Shown here piece after piece: positions 1-6,753 of a DNA stretch of 9,243 bases. Position 1 is the first letter of the stretch. The number at the start of each line of letters is the position of its first letter. Made by a program: the position numbers and the translations under genes. This DNA is from Gemmatimonadota bacterium (GTDB lineage Bacteria; Gemmatimonadota; Gemmatimonadetes; Longimicrobiales; Gaopeijiaceae), in contig JAHHMJ010000262.1 in assembly GCA_018678395.1 (NCBI GenBank), positions 1-9,243 on the forward strand. The letters run 5' to 3'. The notes under the pieces were generated by a model. It did not search any database, had not been told where the DNA came from, and worked only from the letters and a program-made list of their open reading frames with translations.

Positions 1-1
1 G

Positions 2-2392
2 TATGCCGCCACGTATCAGCGCGAACGCAAGGCGTGGGGCTTCAACGGGGGCGGCCCGGGAAGCGGCATCTGGAAGTCGACGGACGGCGGCTCCACCTGG
101 ATCGAGCTGACCAACGGGCTGCCCGCCGGTGACAAGGGGCGCATCGGCATCGCCGTATCCCCGTCGCACCCGAACGTGGTGATGGCCCTCGTCGAGGCCC
201 CGACCGCGCCGGGCGACACCCCCGAGGAGGGACGCCCCGGGGCCTTCGGACCCATGCGGCGCGATCCCGGGGCCACCGGGACGTACCGCTCCGAGGACGG
301 CGGCGCGACGTGGCAGAAGATGAGCGACGAGAACGGCCGCCCGATGTACTACTCGCACATCTTCATCGACCCGAACGACCCGGAGCTCGTGTACAGCGCC
401 TCGACGAACTCGGTGAAGAGCGAGGACGGGGGGCGGACCTGGACCACGATCGCGGCCCAGCCGTCGTACGACGTCGGGGTGCATCTGGACATGCACGCGA
501 TGTGGTTCGATCCCGACGATCGCGACCACTTCTACCTGGCCGGAGACGGCGGCCTGCACGAGACCTTCGACGGGGGCTCGAGCTACCGCAAGATCAACAA
601 CTTCGCGATCGGGCAGTTCTACGCGATCGGGGTCGACCAGCGCGACCCCTACTGGGTGTACGGGGGGATGCAGGACAACCATTCCTGGATGGGACCGAGC
701 GAGACCCGCCGCTACGACGGCATCCTGAACGACGACTGGCAGCAGACCGGCTTCAGCGACGGCATGTACCAGCAGGTCGACAAGGGGGGGCCGCGCAACG
801 TCTACGTCGCGGCCACCTCCGGGAGCTACAACCGGGTGGACGTTCTGGCCGGCACGAAGCGGCCGATCGGGCCCGTGGCGCCCGCGGGGGAACGCCACCG
901 CTTCGACTGGACCTCGCCCGGGCTGGCCTCGATGCACACGGAGGGTCTGTTCTACCTCGGCGGCAATCGTCTCTTCATCTCGCGGGACTTCGGCGAGACG
1001 TTCGAGCGCACCGAGCCCGTCGATCGGGACATCGACCGGGACTCGCGGGAGATCATGGGAGTGCGCCTGGAGGACGCCTACATCTCGGCCAACGACGGGG
1101 TGGGCGGCTTCGGCGTCGTCACCACACTTGCCGAGTCGCCGCTGGACCGAGAGGTCCTCTGGGTCGGCACCGACGACGGCAACGTCCGGGTATCACGCGA
1201 CCAGGGGACCTCGTGGACCGAGGTGTCGGGCGCGGTCCCGGGCCTGCCCGACGAGGCCTACGTCAGCCGCGTCGACGCATCGGCGCACGACCGGGCGACC
1301 GCCTACGTGACGTTCGACAACCACCGCAACGGCGATTTCTCTCCCTACGCCTACCGGACCGGCGACTTCGGACAGAGCTGGGAGGCGCTGCACGCCGACC
1401 TGCCGGAGGGGTCGGTCAACGTGATCGTCGAGCATCCGGACGCGCCCCACGTCCTCTTCCTGGGGACGGAGTACGCGCCGTGGGTCTCCACCGACGGGGG
1501 CTCGAGCTGGGCCCGCATACCCAACCTCCCGACGACCGCCTACGACGACATGATCCTGCACCCCCGGGACAAGGACCTCGTCCTCGGCACGCACGGGCGC
1601 AGCATCTGGATCCTCGACGACACCCGCTTCCTGGCGGAGTGGACCGCCGAGACCGCGCGCGCTCCGGCCCACCTCTTCTCGGCCGACCGCGGCACGCTCT
1701 TTCGCTACCGCAAGGACAACTCCTACCGCGGCCAGGCGGAGTTCGCGGGCGAGAACCCGCCGGACGGCATCGAGCTCACCTATCGGCTGGGCCCGGGTTC
1801 GGGTGACGTGACGCTCCAGATCACCCACCTGGACGACGGGGCGCTGGTGCGCCACATCGAGGTCCCCTCGACCCCCGGTCTGCACCGCGTGAACTGGAAT
1901 CTGCGCAATGCTCCCGCCGACGGCCGCGACGTGTGGGAGCGGTGGAATGACCCCGCGTATCCGCGCCCCCCGCGGGCCACCGATGGCCCGTTCGTCTCGC
2001 CGGGACGCTACCGGGTGACCCTCGCCGCGCGTGGCGTGCGGTCCTCGATCGTCGTCGAGGTTCGTGGAGACCCCCTGCTCGACCGGACAGAGGCCGAATA
2101 CCGCGCCTCGGAGATGTTCCAGCTACGCGCCGCGGCGCTCGCGCGACGGGCGGGCGAAGCGCTCCGCGAGGTGCGGGGGGACGCCGACGCCACCGCGGCC
2201 GTCCGAGCCATCGCCCGCGACGTGGCGCGCCTCATGCGACCGTACGGGGACTCCGGACGGTTCTCGGATGGGAACTTCGATCCGCCCCGCAGGGCCGACG
2301 CCACCCGGCTCTCGGAGCTCGAAGCGGCACTCGAGCGCCTGATCGGTCCGGACGATGAGCCAGGTCGGCTCCTGCGCCTCGGATCCGGGTGA
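2..2392 (+). CDS. Sortilin/VPS10-like Asp-box beta-propeller protein (5'-truncated)
   Basis: The reading frame is open from the left edge, so the start and any signal peptide lie outside the window; 796 residues remain, ending at TGA 2390-2392. Numbering from the first visible codon, eight Asp-box repeats (S/T-x-D-x-G-x-x-W/F/Y) occur near residues 26, 97, 140, 188, 327, 398, 453 and 496, the signature of BNR/sortilin beta-propellers. The box near 188 ends in Tyr rather than Trp. THGRSIWILDD at 530-540 is the motif that typically closes the propeller in bacterial proteins annotated as 'glycosyl hydrolase' or 'VPS10 domain-containing protein'. A beta-sandwich-like region follows, with PGRYRV near 668 and RGDPLL near 690, then a charged helical tail. 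Full-length relatives are about 1000 residues or more and are exported. True glycosidase activity is not shown by anything here; a binding or scaffold role is equally possible. The gene ends 133 nt before pckA and is probably not in its operon. Confidence 0.88.
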   Translation, partial: YAATYQRERKAWGFNGGGPGSGIWKSTDGGSTWIELTNGLPAGDKGRIGIAVSPSHPNVVMALVEAPTAPGDTPEEGRPGAFGPMRRDPGATGTYRSEDGGATWQKMSDENGRPMYYSHIFIDPNDPELVYSASTNSVKSEDGGRTWTTIAAQPSYDVGVHLDMHAMWFDPDDRDHFYLAGDGGLHETFDGGSSYRKINNFAIGQFYAIGVDQRDPYWVYGGMQDNHSWMGPSETRRYDGILNDDWQQTGFSDGMYQQVDKGGPRNVYVAATSGSYNRVDVLAGTKRPIGPVAPAGERHRFDWTSPGLASMHTEGLFYLGGNRLFISRDFGETFERTEPVDRDIDRDSREIMGVRLEDAYISANDGVGGFGVVTTLAESPLDREVLWVGTDDGNVRVSRDQGTSWTEVSGAVPGLPDEAYVSRVDASAHDRATAYVTFDNHRNGDFSPYAYRTGDFGQSWEALHADLPEGSVNVIVEHPDAPHVLFLGTEYAPWVSTDGGSSWARIPNLPTTAYDDMILHPRDKDLVLGTHGRSIWILDDTRFLAEWTAETARAPAHLFSADRGTLFRYRKDNSYRGQAEFAGENPPDGIELTYRLGPGSGDVTLQITHLDDGALVRHIEVPSTPGLHRVNWNLRNAPADGRDVWERWNDPAYPRPPRATDGPFVSPGRYRVTLAARGVRSSIVVEVRGDPLLDRTEAEYRASEMFQLRAAALARRAGEALREVRGDADATAAVRAIARDVARLMRPYGDSGRFSDGNFDPPRRADATRLSELEAALERLIGPDDEPGRLLRLGSG

Positions 2393-2438
2393 GCCCGGAC
2401 ATGCGGTCGCGAGGGTTTTCCCCTACCATTCAAGCCCC

Positions 2439-2457
2439 GAAAGGCCTTTCTTTTTCG
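2439..2457 (+). terminator. Possible weak terminator after the propeller gene
   Basis: A perfect 12-nt palindrome (GAAAGGCCTTTC, 2439-2450) is followed directly by five T residues (2451-2455). It sits 47 nt after the propeller stop codon. The stem could be only 4-5 bp, so an efficient intrinsic terminator is doubtful; it might instead be a protein-binding palindrome in the pckA upstream region. Confidence 0.3.
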
Positions 2458-2461
2458 TCTA

Positions 2462-2482
2462 CTCGTCCGACGCACGGACGAG
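2462..2482 (+). promoter_or_regulatory. 8-bp hairpin in the pckA leader
   Basis: Arms CTCGTCCG (2462-2469) and CGGACGAG (2475-2482) are perfect inverted repeats around a 5-nt loop (ACGCA). No T-tract follows, so it is not a standard intrinsic terminator. It lies 29 nt before the pckA Shine-Dalgarno sequence, so it could be a leader RNA structure or an operator. No convincing -35/-10 pair was found in 2393-2525. Confidence 0.4.
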
Positions 2483-2511
2483 CGGCGCACAACCGTTCAC
2501 GACACGAATCC

Positions 2512-2516
2512 GGGAG
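2512..2516 (+). promoter_or_regulatory. Ribosome binding site that fixes the pckA GTG start
   Basis: GGGAG lies 9 nt before GTG 2526. The frame is open further upstream (to an ATG at 2355), but only the 2526 start has this site and gives the normal PckA N-terminus. Confidence 0.6.
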
Positions 2517-2525
2517 CCCAACCCC

Positions 2526-4142
2526 GTGGACTTCGACCTGAGGCAGTACGGAATTACCGGAGAGACCACGAGCCACGACCTCGTGGGCTACCACGTCTAC
2601 CGCAATCCCTCGGTCGCGAAGATCTACTCGCTCGCGATTCCGAAGGACCGCTACAAGGTGGCGAACAACGGTGCACTGATCGCCTACTCGGCACCGAAGA
2701 CCGGCCGCTCTCCGAAGGACAAGCGTATCGTCGAGGAAGAGACGACGAAGGACGATATCTGGTGGGGACCAGTGAACATCCCGATCCCCGAGGCGTCGTT
2801 CGCCATGAACAAGCAGGCGGCGCTCAACTACCTGAACTGCCGCGATCAGATCTACGTGATCGACGGCTTCGCGGGGTGGGATCCGGAGTACCGGATCAAG
2901 GTGCGCATCATCTGCACGAGGGCCTACCACGCGCTCTTCATGCACAACATGCTCATCCGCCCCACGAAGGAAGAGCTCGAGAACTTCGGCGATCCGGACT
3001 GGGTCATCTTCAACGCCGGGCAGCTGCCCGCCATTCCCGACCTCCCCGGGGTCGGGACCAAGACCAGCGTCAACGTCAACTTCAAGACGCAGGAGATGGT
3101 GATTCTGGGAACGGAGTACGCGGGCGAGATGAAGAAGGGCGTCTTCGGCGTGCTGCATTACGTGCTCCCGAAGCAGGGCGTCCTGAGCATGCACTGCTCG
3201 GCCAATGAAGGGGACGACGGCGACGTCGCGCTCTTCTTCGGCCTCTCCGGTACCGGCAAGACCACGCTCTCGGCCGACCCGAAGCGGCGCCTGATCGGCG
3301 ACGACGAGCACGGGTGGAGCGACCGCGGGGTCTTCAACTTCGAGGGCGGGTGCTACGCCAAGACCATCGACCTGAGCGAAGAGGGGGAGCCCCAGATCTA
3401 CCGGGCCATCCGTTTCGGGGCGGTGCTCGAGAACGTGGGCTTCGACCCGGAGACGCACGAGATCGACTACGGCGACGTCTCGGTGACGCAGAACACCCGG
3501 TGCTCGTACCCGATCGAGTTCATCGACAACGCGAAGATTCCCTGCGTCGGCGGGCATCCGAACAACATCATCTTCCTGACCTGTGACGCCTTCGGGGTCC
3601 TGCCCCCGGTCAGCAAGCTGACGCCGGCCCAGGCGATGTATCAGTTCATCTCGGGCTACACGGCCAAGGTGGCCGGTACCGAGATCGGCATCACCGAACC
3701 CAAGCCCGACTTCTCGGCCTGCTACGGGGCGGCCTTCCTCAGCCTGCATCCGACGGTCTACGCCGAGCTGCTCGCGGAGAAGATCCGCAAGCACGACGTG
3801 AACGTCTGGCTCGTCAACACCGGCTGGACCGGTGGTGGGTACGGCGTGGGGAAGCGCTTCAAGCTCGGCTACACGCGCGCCATCATCGACGCGATCCTCG
3901 ATGGCAGCCTGGACGGCGCGAACTACCACGAGGATGCCGTGTTCGGACTCGCGATGCCCGATGCCGTACCGGGGGTGCCGTCCGAGGTCCTGGATCCGCG
4001 CAACACGTGGGCCGACAAGGACGCCTACGATCAGGCCGCGGCGAAGGTCGCCGGGATGTTCGTGGAGAATTTCGAGCAGTTCGCCGACGAGGCCTCCGAC
4101 GAGATCCTCAGCGCCGCGCCGAAGGTGACTGCGGGCGGCTGA
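2526..4142 (+). CDS. pckA: Phosphoenolpyruvate carboxykinase (ATP)
   Basis: This is a complete 538-residue enzyme of normal family length. It catalyses oxaloacetate + ATP to PEP + ADP + CO2 in the cytosol, the entry step of gluconeogenesis. Visible motifs, with V/M1 at GTG 2526: substrate-binding R61 in TGRSPKDK; metal-binding K203/K204 in GEMKKG and H223 in MHCSAN; the P-loop kinase-1a motif GLSGTGKTTLS at 239-249; kinase-2 GDDEHGW at 258-264, whose two Asp bind metal; R325 in NTRCSYP; and the nucleotide-binding NTGWTGGGYG loop near the C-terminus. These place it in the ATP-dependent rather than the GTP-dependent family. The start is GTG with a Shine-Dalgarno 9 nt upstream; the N-terminus (DFDLRQYGI) matches the family register. 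It appears monocistronic: its leader contains a hairpin, and an intrinsic terminator lies about 65 nt after its stop. No key residue is missing. Confidence 0.98.
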   Translation: MDFDLRQYGITGETTSHDLVGYHVYRNPSVAKIYSLAIPKDRYKVANNGALIAYSAPKTGRSPKDKRIVEEETTKDDIWWGPVNIPIPEASFAMNKQAALNYLNCRDQIYVIDGFAGWDPEYRIKVRIICTRAYHALFMHNMLIRPTKEELENFGDPDWVIFNAGQLPAIPDLPGVGTKTSVNVNFKTQEMVILGTEYAGEMKKGVFGVLHYVLPKQGVLSMHCSANEGDDGDVALFFGLSGTGKTTLSADPKRRLIGDDEHGWSDRGVFNFEGGCYAKTIDLSEEGEPQIYRAIRFGAVLENVGFDPETHEIDYGDVSVTQNTRCSYPIEFIDNAKIPCVGGHPNNIIFLTCDAFGVLPPVSKLTPAQAMYQFISGYTAKVAGTEIGITEPKPDFSACYGAAFLSLHPTVYAELLAEKIRKHDVNVWLVNTGWTGGGYGVGKRFKLGYTRAIIDAILDGSLDGANYHEDAVFGLAMPDAVPGVPSEVLDPRNTWADKDAYDQAAAKVAGMFVENFEQFADEASDEILSAAPKVTAGG

Positions 4143-4185
4143 GCCGTTCCGTCACCCGTTTCCCGCACGGGGCGGGTGCGATGTC

Positions 4186-4199
4186 GACCGGGCCCGGTC
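4186..4199. repeat. 14-nt perfect GC palindrome in the convergent junction
   Basis: GACCGGGCCCGGTC is its own reverse complement and lies between the converging 3' ends of pckA and the methyltransferase gene. It has no T-tract on either strand. It may add structure to the ends of both transcripts. Confidence 0.5.
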
Positions 4200-4204
4200 C
4201 GTCT

Positions 4205-5752
4205 TCACGACGGGTCGGGCCCGTCGTCTTTCTTCGGAAACGGATGCGTGGACGCCTCGACGACGCCCGAGAGGACCAGCCCCGCGAATCCCCGCGCGAA
4301 GGCCTCGGGTGAGATCGACGCCGGTACGTGGCCGGCCCCACGGAGATCCTGCAGCCTCTCCGCGAGGGTGTGCGACCCGTCGAAGCCGGCGAGGAGGCGG
4401 GCGTCGTCCCACCCCATGTCCACCGTGGCGCGGACGGGGTACTCCACCCGCAGACGACCCCGCTCCGGCTGCCATCCCCCCTCCGCGTCGGGCCGGTAGT
4501 TCATCTCGAGGCGGACGTGAGCCGACAGGCGCATGCGCGCCCCGAGCAGCGCGGCGATGAAGTGATCCGGGCGTGCTGCCGCCGTACGCAGATCGAGCAC
4601 CCAGGCGGCCTCCGCCCAGCCGGTCCGGGGCCCGGGCTCGAGTTCGACCGTGAAACCGCGACGCTGCTCTCCGTGACGGCGTACGACGAGGGTGCAGTAG
4701 TACACGTGTTCGAAGCCGAGCTCTTCGAAGCGTCGGAGGATGGCTGCGCTGCGCGCGGCAGCCGCGGGATCGTCCGAACGGAGTTCCCGTGTGAAGTGCT
4801 GCTCGGGGTCGAGCGTGCGGTGGCGAATGAACACGAGATCGAGTTCGTCACCGTGCGGCCCGAATGCATCTCGCACACGTTGGGGGGCGGTCCGCCCCGC
4901 CCGCGCCGAGACCGCACAGGTGCACTGTGCGATGCCACCCTCGGCGAGATGATCGGCGAGCCCCCCGAGAATGCCCCAGGTGACGCGCTCTCCGTCGTCC
5001 CCACCGTCGAGGTAGATCAACGCGTCCTCCCCGGCGGGGACGTACGGGGGATGCGCGACGACGACGTCGAACCGTCGGCCCGACAGCGGCTCCCATAGAT
5101 CTCCCTCCACCGGATGGACCTGGTCGAGGCCGTTGAGGCGGGCGTTGAACGCCGCGAACGCCGTGCTGCGCGAGGTGATGTCGACCGCCCACGCTTCGGC
5201 GGCACCGGCCTCGGCACCGACGAGCGCGGCAACGCCCGTGCCCGAACAGAGTTCCAGGAAGCTGCCCCCCCGCGTCGTGGGCAGGTAGGAGAGAAAGGTC
5301 TGGGCCGAGCCCGTCATCGACGGGTAGACCAGGTCCGAACGGAGCGCAGGGGGAGCCTCGGGATCCGCTCCGAAGGGGACTCCACGATCCGAGATCAGCC
5401 AGGGTCCGGAGGTGGGATACAGCAGCACCGTGCCCCCCCAGACGCCATCGTGCTTCGGGTGCGGGGCGAGTAGCCCGAAGTCCTCGAGCAGTGCCCGATC
5501 GGAGGGCTCGAGATGGGCGTCGAGGTCTCCCTCCCGGACGTCGGCGGCGTCCATGAACACCCGCACCAGAACGTCGAGAGCGTCGTCAAGGGAGGCATCC
5601 ATGCGTGCATGGAGGCGGGGCTCGAAGTCGAAGAGCGTGGAGAGCCCGACGCGTTCACGAACCCCCGCGTCGGTGAATCCGTGGCGGTCCATGAGGCCGC
5701 GCAGGCGCGCGAACGCGGCGTCGTCCAGGATGCGGAAGGGGAGCTCTGTCAT
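4205..5752 (-). CDS. Class I SAM-dependent methyltransferase, three-domain, HPPY variant
   Basis: The product is 515 residues and predicted cytosolic. Residues 1-135 form a helical N-terminal region resembling the accessory domain that precedes small methyltransferase domains in similar proteins. Residues 140-320 are the Rossmann methyltransferase core: motif I LELCSGTGV (166-174), an acidic SAM-ribose position in AVDITSRS (D191), EGDLW (D218), and motif IV AHPPYVP (233-239). The last corresponds to the NPPY/DPPY motif of PrmC/RsmC-like N-methyltransferases, with His in place of Asn/Asp. Residues 450-505 (DGSHTLAERL, then FARGFAGLVLSGVVE) look like a small winged-helix domain. The substrate (rRNA, tRNA, protein or small molecule) cannot be told from sequence. 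The ATG start at 5752 has only a weak purine stretch just before it. The gene is convergent with pckA and divergent from the cytochrome gene, so it is probably expressed alone. Confidence 0.85.
   Translation of the reverse strand: MTELPFRILDDAAFARLRGLMDRHGFTDAGVRERVGLSTLFDFEPRLHARMDASLDDALDVLVRVFMDAADVREGDLDAHLEPSDRALLEDFGLLAPHPKHDGVWGGTVLLYPTSGPWLISDRGVPFGADPEAPPALRSDLVYPSMTGSAQTFLSYLPTTRGGSFLELCSGTGVAALVGAEAGAAEAWAVDITSRSTAFAAFNARLNGLDQVHPVEGDLWEPLSGRRFDVVVAHPPYVPAGEDALIYLDGGDDGERVTWGILGGLADHLAEGGIAQCTCAVSARAGRTAPQRVRDAFGPHGDELDLVFIRHRTLDPEQHFTRELRSDDPAAAARSAAILRRFEELGFEHVYYCTLVVRRHGEQRRGFTVELEPGPRTGWAEAAWVLDLRTAAARPDHFIAALLGARMRLSAHVRLEMNYRPDAEGGWQPERGRLRVEYPVRATVDMGWDDARLLAGFDGSHTLAERLQDLRGAGHVPASISPEAFARGFAGLVLSGVVEASTHPFPKKDDGPDPS
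4207..4233 (+). terminator. Intrinsic terminator of pckA, overlapping the opposing gene
   Basis: Arms ACGACGGG (4207-4214) and CCCGTCGT (4220-4227) form a perfect 8-bp stem with a 5-nt loop (TCGGG), followed by a pyrimidine tract (CTTTCTT). It is oriented to stop rightward pckA transcription. The stem falls on the stop codon and last codons of the leftward methyltransferase gene, so the same bases serve as coding sequence on the other strand. The leftward transcript would have no T-tract after this stem. Confidence 0.65.
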
Positions 5753-5894
5753 GCCCCCATGTGCAGTCGCGAGGTCGCTGCGTCAACCGAACGAACGGCA
5801 GCCCGTCCCCGCCGCGAGCCGTCCGATCCCGCCGCAGGACCGATCCATACCAGACTCCTCCCGGGACGCCCGTCCTGCCGCACATTGGGGGTGC

Positions 5895-5918
5895 GCGTGC
5901 CGCGGTCCGCGAGCACGC
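5895..5918. promoter_or_regulatory. Strong hairpin in the divergent intergenic region
   Basis: GCGTGC (5895-5900) pairs with GCACGC (5913-5918), and CGCG (5901-5904) continues the stem by pairing with CGCG (5908-5911). The loop is GTC and there is a single bulged A at 5912. It lies 55 nt before the cytochrome start in the 221-nt spacer between divergent genes. It could be an operator or a 5' leader structure. No convincing -35/-10 pair for either flanking gene is visible in 5753-5973. Confidence 0.4.
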
Positions 5919-5961
5919 TCGAAGGATCCGTGCCGGGACGGGGTGCCACGGACACACGCAC

Positions 5962-5969
5962 AGGGAGGA
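5962..5969 (+). promoter_or_regulatory. Ribosome binding site that fixes the cytochrome start
   Basis: AGGGAGGA (5962-5969) with its GGAGG core ends a few bases before ATG 5974. It is the best Shine-Dalgarno in the window and selects this ATG over upstream in-frame codons such as ATG 5761. The choice is confirmed by the signal peptide that begins here. Confidence 0.8.
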
Positions 5970-5973
5970 ACCG

Positions 5974-6732
5974 ATGGGACGTTGGATCGGACTATGCAGC
6001 GGCATGACGGTGATTCTGGCCCTGGGGGCCGGGCGCTCGGCCGCGCAGATCCCGCAGGAATTCACGAACCTGCAGGTTCTGCCCGACGACATTTCCAGGG
6101 GCGAGCTGGTCCAGGTCATGCGGGGCTTCTCGCTCGCCACGGGCCTGCGGTGTCAGGACTGCCACACCGGCGGCGACGGGCAGTCCTTCGAAGGCGTGGA
6201 CTTCGCGGACGACGGCGACGAGGACAAGCGCAAGGCCCGCTACATGCTCACGATGGTCCGCGAGATCAACGAGTCGTTTCTGGCCGACCTCCCCGACCGC
6301 GACGACCCACCGGTCGAGATCGGCTGCAAGAGCTGCCACCGGGGCCAGCCGCGGCCACTCCTGCTGACCCAGGACCTGCGGATCGCCCTCGACGAGGGCG
6401 GTGTCGAGGCGATGGCCTCGCGCTACCGGGCGCTGCGCGAGAACTTCGGGATGGCGGGCGCGTTCGACTTCCGCGAGTGGGAGGTGAACACGCTCGGAGA
6501 AGCGCTGGCGGCCGAGGGTCGCCCCCGGCACGCCGCCGCCGTGTACGAGTTGAACGCCGAATTCCACCCGGAGTCGGTGGCCATTCAGGGGAGTCTCGCA
6601 CAGCTCTATGAGTCGATCGGAGACACCACGAGGGCCGTGGCCCGCTACGAGCGCGTCCTGGAGCTGGCTCCCGGGAACGCCGCCGCGACGGCGCGTCTGG
6701 AGGCGCTGCGCGGGGGAGGCGGGGGCCGCTGA
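5974..6732 (+). CDS. Exported dihaem c-type cytochrome (reaction-centre cytochrome-like) with TPR tail
   Basis: The product is 252 residues. Residues 1-25 form a signal peptide (basic start, hydrophobic core, cleavage near SAA-Q), so the protein should be periplasmic or envelope-located. The haem domain carries two CxxCH sites, CQDCH (60-64) and CKSCH (118-122). M49 in VQVMRGF, 11 residues before the first Cys, is a likely axial ligand; M91 or M94 may serve the second haem. The segment from NLQVLPDDISRGELVQVMRGF to the first CxxCH matches the CytoC_RC family, which includes the photosynthetic reaction-centre cytochrome but is widespread in non-phototrophs as an electron-transfer protein. Residues 165-246 look like two TPR units, suggesting a protein-protein contact. 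A glycine-rich end (GGGGGR) closes it. A strong Shine-Dalgarno supports the start. It is the first gene of a probable operon, 21 nt ahead of the histidine kinase. The electron partner is unknown. Confidence 0.9.
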   Translation: MGRWIGLCSGMTVILALGAGRSAAQIPQEFTNLQVLPDDISRGELVQVMRGFSLATGLRCQDCHTGGDGQSFEGVDFADDGDEDKRKARYMLTMVREINESFLADLPDRDDPPVEIGCKSCHRGQPRPLLLTQDLRIALDEGGVEAMASRYRALRENFGMAGAFDFREWEVNTLGEALAAEGRPRHAAAVYELNAEFHPESVAIQGSLAQLYESIGDTTRAVARYERVLELAPGNAAATARLEALRGGGGGR

Positions 6733-6753
6733 CGGGTCCATGACCGGCCGAGG

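Noticed and set aside
2355..2525. An upstream extension of pckA to ATG 2355, overlapping the propeller gene.
   Set aside because: The extra 57 residues have no family counterpart, and the frame crosses two dyads. GTG 2526 has a Shine-Dalgarno and gives the normal N-terminus.
2430..3929. A 499-codon open frame antisense to pckA.
   Set aside because: pckA on the + strand is unmistakable, with all catalytic motifs. The antisense frame is a product of GC-rich codon bias and has no recognisable domain; its composition (very rich in V, R, D, E, L) is typical of such shadows.
5781..5798. A TTGACG -35-like hexamer and one TTCGGT copy on the minus strand upstream of the methyltransferase gene.
   Set aside because: No -10-like sequence is found at a suitable distance (the 17-nt position reads CACATG), and the TTCGGT lacks a partner at 11-nt spacing, so chance is the simplest explanation.
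5761..5973. A longer cytochrome frame beginning at ATG 5761.
   Set aside because: The strong AGGGAGGA site and the signal peptide both place the start at ATG 5974. The upstream codons would put a long Arg-rich stretch before the signal peptide.
5974..6732. The reaction-centre-like cytochrome as evidence for a photosynthesis gene cluster.
   Set aside because: It has only two haem sites rather than four, carries a TPR tail and has no photosynthesis genes beside it; this family is common in non-phototrophs.
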